8,732 bases of DNA from RGDT01 sp964630925 (GTDB lineage Bacteria > Planctomycetota > Planctomycetia > Gemmatales > Gemmataceae), in NCBI GenBank assembly GCA_964630925.1, contig CAZVZK010000265.1:1-8732 (forward strand), read 5' to 3'. Below the pieces are notes generated by a model that was given only the letters and a program-made list of their open reading frames with translations, had not been told where the DNA came from and ran no database searches. The position numbers and the translations under genes are program-made. Position 1 is the first letter of the stretch. Each line of letters starts with the position of its first letter. Below are positions 6,773 to 8,732 of this stretch, piece by piece.

Positions 6773-7019
6773 ACGACGGAGGCGGAGTGGCTGGGGTGTG
6801 CGGGCCCGCGCCTCACGCTCCTCGGCCTCCACAAGCCGACGGGGAGGGGTCTCTTGCTCTTCGCGGCCGCGTGCCGCCGCCTCAACTGTGCGTTTATCGA
6901 CGCCGATCTCGACGAGCAGGGAGAAGCCTGGATGAGTGCCACTCGAGGCCCCGGATCGGTTCGCGGATGGGCTCGTCACGGCACGCGGCACGATCCGCCG
7001 CCAAGATCCGGCGGGAGGC
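6773..7019 (+). pseudogene. Decayed copy of a planctomycete 'TEAEWL...LFA.AC.R' domain gene
   Basis: One frame from 6776 reads TEAEWLGC, then LLLFAAACRRL near 6851-6886 and DLDEQGEAW. From about 6942 the match continues in a different frame as LEAPDRFADGLVT. I recall Gemmata-type hypothetical proteins that begin MTEAEWLA(C)..P..ML.FLR and continue ..LRLFA.ACCRR...L.DERSR.AVE.AERFADGL; that order of motifs is kept here across the frame break. The codon before TEAEW is ACG (6773-6775), exactly where the family has its ATG, so the start looks lost by a T-to-C change. A GGGGGA run (6757-6762) lies a little upstream, where a Shine-Dalgarno sequence would be. At least one frameshift occurs between about 6925 and 6942. 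The 3' limit is uncertain and may run into the antisense of the kinase end. The family recognition is from memory. Confidence 0.5.
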
Positions 7020-7073
7020 GGGCGGCCCCGACTTCGACGGCACCTCGTTTCCCGGCTTCGGCGTGAGCTCCGC

Positions 7074-8300
7074 CTACCTGTCGGCGGAGGAGGCCGCGGC
7101 CGCCATCAGGCGTGTCGCGGTCTTGTGCTTCAGGAAGAGGTCGAGGTCGCCCTCGTGCAGGCGGCGTGCGAACGTGCAGCCCAGCCCCCACTGGCCGCCG
7201 GCCAACGGGCACGACCAGCGCACCTGCACCAGGAACGTCGCCCAACCGCCGCTCGCCTCGTCATGCGCCTTCATGTCCAGGACGGTGCCGGGCTCGAACC
7301 GCCGCGCCGCCTCCAGGCGGGCGCCCGTGAACGACACGTCGCGCACCGCCGCCTCCCAACGCCTCTCGCCCAGGCGCGCGGGCGAGCACCACGCCCTGAT
7401 GTTCGTCGGGAACCGCTTGGCGTTCCGCCGGTCGGCGTCCGTCAACACCGGCGGCCTGGCGGCCGGCCTCACCGGCCTCACCGGCCGCGTGTCCTTCAAC
7501 TTCGCCTTCATCATCTTCATGAACGCCCGGCACGTCGCGGGCCGCAGCTCCTTCTTCGCGTCCAGCGCCAGGCAGATGGTGGCGTTGACCATCCCGGAGA
7601 CGGCCGGCGACCGCGTCCGCGGGGGGACGAACTCGTTGCCGAGCTTCTTGGCCAGTGCCGCCATCAGCCCCTTGTCGGGGAACGGGGGGGCGCCGGTGAG
7701 GGCGAAGTACAGCGTGGACGCGAGGCCGAACACGTCGCTGCGGGCGTCCACCTCGGAGGCGTCGCCGAACTGCTCAGGGGCCATGTAGGCGACGGTGCCG
7801 ATGGAGGTCCCGGGCAAGGTGAGCCCGCCGCCGGCCCGGAGACACTTGATGAGGCCGAGGTCGGCCAGCTTGGCCTGGCCGGCGCCGTCCACCATGACGT
7901 TCTCGGGCTTGACGTCGCGGTGGATGAGGCGGCGGCGGTGGGCCGCGTCGAGGGCGGCGCCGATCTGGCCGCCGAGGCGGATGACGTGCCTCTCCGGCAG
8001 GGGGCCGTGCCGGCGCACGAGGTCGGCGAGGTTCTCGCCCTCGACGTACTCCATCACGAGGTAGGGCACGCCGCGCTCGACGCCGAAGTCCACGCCCTCG
8101 ACGATGTTGGGGTGGCGGAGGCGGACGGCGGTCCGGCACTCGCGTTCGAAGCGCTTGCGGTGGGTGGGGTCGGACACGAGGTCGGCGGCCATCACCTTGA
8201 TGGCGAGGATGCGTCCGGTGGCGTCATGGCGGCAGCGGTGGACGGATCCCATGCCGCCCTTCCCGATCAGGTCGAGAAGCTCATAGGGGCCGATCTTCAT
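7074..8300 (-). CDS. Eukaryotic-type Ser/Thr protein kinase fused to a C-terminal PilZ domain
   Basis: This 408-residue protein has no membrane segment and should be cytoplasmic. Residues 6-265 form a Hanks-type kinase: glycine loop GKGGMGSV (13-20), Lys35 in LAIKV, Glu54 of helix C, catalytic HRDVKPEN (Asp129, Asn134), the metal-binding triplet as DLG rather than DFG (Asp147), and APE (Glu176). All catalytic residues are present. A short Pro/Arg linker (272-284) leads to a PilZ domain at about 290-392, with RNAKR (R292, R296) as the RxxxR motif, DVSFTG (D321, S323, G326) as the D/NxSxxG motif, and a closing WGLGCTF. These are the cyclic-di-GMP contact residues of the family, so ligand-controlled kinase output is a fair inference. 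The ATG at 8300 is chosen because CAGGAG lies 6 nt upstream and the kinase fold starts at once; the frame stays open to the window edge, but that extension is not kinase-like or convincingly coding. Confidence 0.92.
   Translation of the reverse strand: MKIGPYELLDLIGKGGMGSVHRCRHDATGRILAIKVMAADLVSDPTHRKRFERECRTAVRLRHPNIVEGVDFGVERGVPYLVMEYVEGENLADLVRRHGPLPERHVIRLGGQIGAALDAAHRRRLIHRDVKPENVMVDGAGQAKLADLGLIKCLRAGGGLTLPGTSIGTVAYMAPEQFGDASEVDARSDVFGLASTLYFALTGAPPFPDKGLMAALAKKLGNEFVPPRTRSPAVSGMVNATICLALDAKKELRPATCRAFMKMMKAKLKDTRPVRPVRPAARPPVLTDADRRNAKRFPTNIRAWCSPARLGERRWEAAVRDVSFTGARLEAARRFEPGTVLDMKAHDEASGGWATFLVQVRWSCPLAGGQWGLGCTFARRLHEGDLDLFLKHKTATRLMAAAASSADR
7463..7486 (-). repeat. Short 9-nt tandem repeat in the kinase linker
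   Basis: CCGGCCTCA (+ strand) occurs at 7463-7471 and 7472-7480, with a partial third copy CCGGCC at 7481-7486. On the coding strand it makes the PVRPVRP linker between the kinase and PilZ domains. The unit is in frame, so copy-number change would only lengthen or shorten the linker. Confidence 0.6.
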
Positions 8301-8610
8301 GGCGGGCTCCTGCGCCTCGGGGCGGGACGCATCCTGCCCGAGGGCCTGGGCGTGGCACGGCCTCCGCGGGTCCATTCGCGGGCGGGCTGCTGGGGGGGGG
8401 AGTGCCGGGGAGGCAATCCGTTGCCGATTCCATCCCGGCGATATTCCTATCGCGTCAGAACCGGGGAACGGACAGGACGTGCAAGGATCGGCGCCGGACC
8501 GATGTCCGGGCCGGCTGCACCGACGCCGCGATCCTGACCCAGCCGGGCTCACCCGGCCCGCGTGTCCGCGGCTGCAGGGCGTTGGACCTCGTCCCCGGCG
8601 AGGAGTGACA

Positions 8611-8637
8611 CCGGAGCGCGCAGGATGCGTGCTCCGG
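8611..8637. other. 12-bp hairpin upstream of the kinase gene
   Basis: Bases 8611-8622 pair with 8626-8637 around a GGA loop; eleven pairs are Watson-Crick and one (8618/8630) is a G-T wobble on the + strand. No T-run follows on either strand. It lies about 310 nt upstream of the kinase start, so it could be a 5' leader structure, a terminator for transcription arriving from the right, or a small RNA element. Confidence 0.45.
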
Positions 8638-8675
8638 GGGCACCAGCTCTGCGGAGTGAGTGATTCTTCGCACCG

Positions 8676-8681
8676 TTTATA
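8676..8681 (-). promoter_or_regulatory. Possible -10 element for the kinase transcript
   Basis: On the - strand these bases read TATAAA (5/6 to the -10 consensus) in the least GC-rich part of the region. The hexamer 17 nt upstream, CGGACT, keeps only the central GAC of a -35. If used, the kinase mRNA would carry a leader of about 370 nt containing all the dyads noted in this region. TTATAA is self-complementary, so the direction is not certain. Confidence 0.25.
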
Positions 8682-8732
8682 ACGTCCTACGCAAGTAAAG
8701 TCCGGCGTGGGAGCTGCTGCCTTGGTTGACAT

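Larger units (their letters stand above)
8301..8732. other. 432-nt upstream region of the kinase gene, rich in dyads
   Basis: I see no convincing gene here. Open frames on both strands exist but read as Arg/Pro/Gly-rich GC artefacts with no family features. The region holds a G9 run (8392-8400) and four inverted repeats: GGCAA-TCCG-TTGCC (8412-8425), GCGATA-TTCC-TATCGC (8438-8453), CCGGAC-CGAT-GTCCGG (8494-8509) and a 12-bp hairpin (8611-8637). The right end (about 8655-8700) is clearly less GC-rich, as expected of a promoter region. No match to a c-di-GMP riboswitch core was seen by eye. Confidence 0.55.

Noticed and set aside
6936..8537. Long forward open frame opposite the kinase gene
   Set aside because: It is the antisense shadow of a strongly supported kinase-PilZ gene in GC-rich DNA. 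Only its first part (about 6942-6980) is meaningful, as the second frame of the relic.
8301..8700. Cyclic-di-GMP riboswitch upstream of the kinase-PilZ gene
   Set aside because: The idea is attractive given the PilZ domain, but I could not find the conserved GEMM core or tetraloop receptor by eye; the dyads here are simple hairpins.
8726..8731. Perfect TTGACA (-35 consensus) on the + strand at the right edge
   Set aside because: The window ends before a -10 could be seen, so a promoter cannot be claimed; it may belong to a divergent gene outside the window.
8301..8732. Extension of the kinase reading frame to the right edge (about 144 extra residues)
   Set aside because: The extension is Pro/Arg/Ser-rich without motifs, while the ATG at 8300 has a good ribosome binding site and begins directly at the kinase fold.

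Overview
The window looks like chromosomal DNA of a GC-rich planctomycete, probably from the Gemmatales/Isosphaerales side of the phylum. This is inference from three things: the very high GC content with GC-ending codons, a eukaryotic-type Ser/Thr kinase fused to a PilZ domain, and a decayed copy of a 'TEAEWL...LFA.AC.R' domain that I associate with large paralogous families in Gemmata-like genomes. No rRNA, tRNA, CRISPR array, insertion sequence or intact mobile element was recognised.

Layout, left to right. The first 26 bases hold the tail of an upstream gene. A translationally coupled pair follows: a DUF47/PhoU-like protein (232-879) and a PiT-family phosphate permease (872-1933, 8-nt overlap). 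It is closed by a strong GC hairpin at 1940-1968 and a second hairpin at 1977-2008. Next is an orphan exported or membrane-anchored helical protein (2144-3313) with its own Shine-Dalgarno sequence and a possible promoter. Then come a FabH-type ketoacyl-ACP synthase III (3396-4418), a short radical-SAM protein of the RlmN/Cfr type only 16 nt downstream (4435-5331), and a class I/II PLP aminotransferase (5429-6676) after a 97-nt gap. The 6677-7073 gap contains a hairpin and a + strand gene relic (about 6773-7019). The kinase-PilZ gene (7074-8300) runs on the - strand, convergent with the rest. The last 432 bases (8301-8732) are its upstream region. I see no convincing gene there, but it holds several dyads including a 12-bp hairpin and a G9 run.

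Function. DUF47 plus Pit is a known arrangement for low-affinity metal-phosphate uptake. FabH would start acyl chains from acyl-CoA and malonyl-ACP. The radical-SAM protein keeps the cluster cysteines and the C-terminal methyl-carrying cysteine of RlmN/Cfr, but it lacks the N-terminal accessory domain and has Tyr where RlmN has its second catalytic Cys. It is the most unusual protein in the window. The kinase-PilZ protein could join phosphorylation to cyclic-di-GMP sensing. I do not see a clear multi-gene undescribed system. The best leads are the atypical RlmN-like enzyme (with or without its FabH and aminotransferase neighbours), the kinase-PilZ fusion with its structured upstream region, and the decayed gene with an apparent ATG-to-ACG start change.
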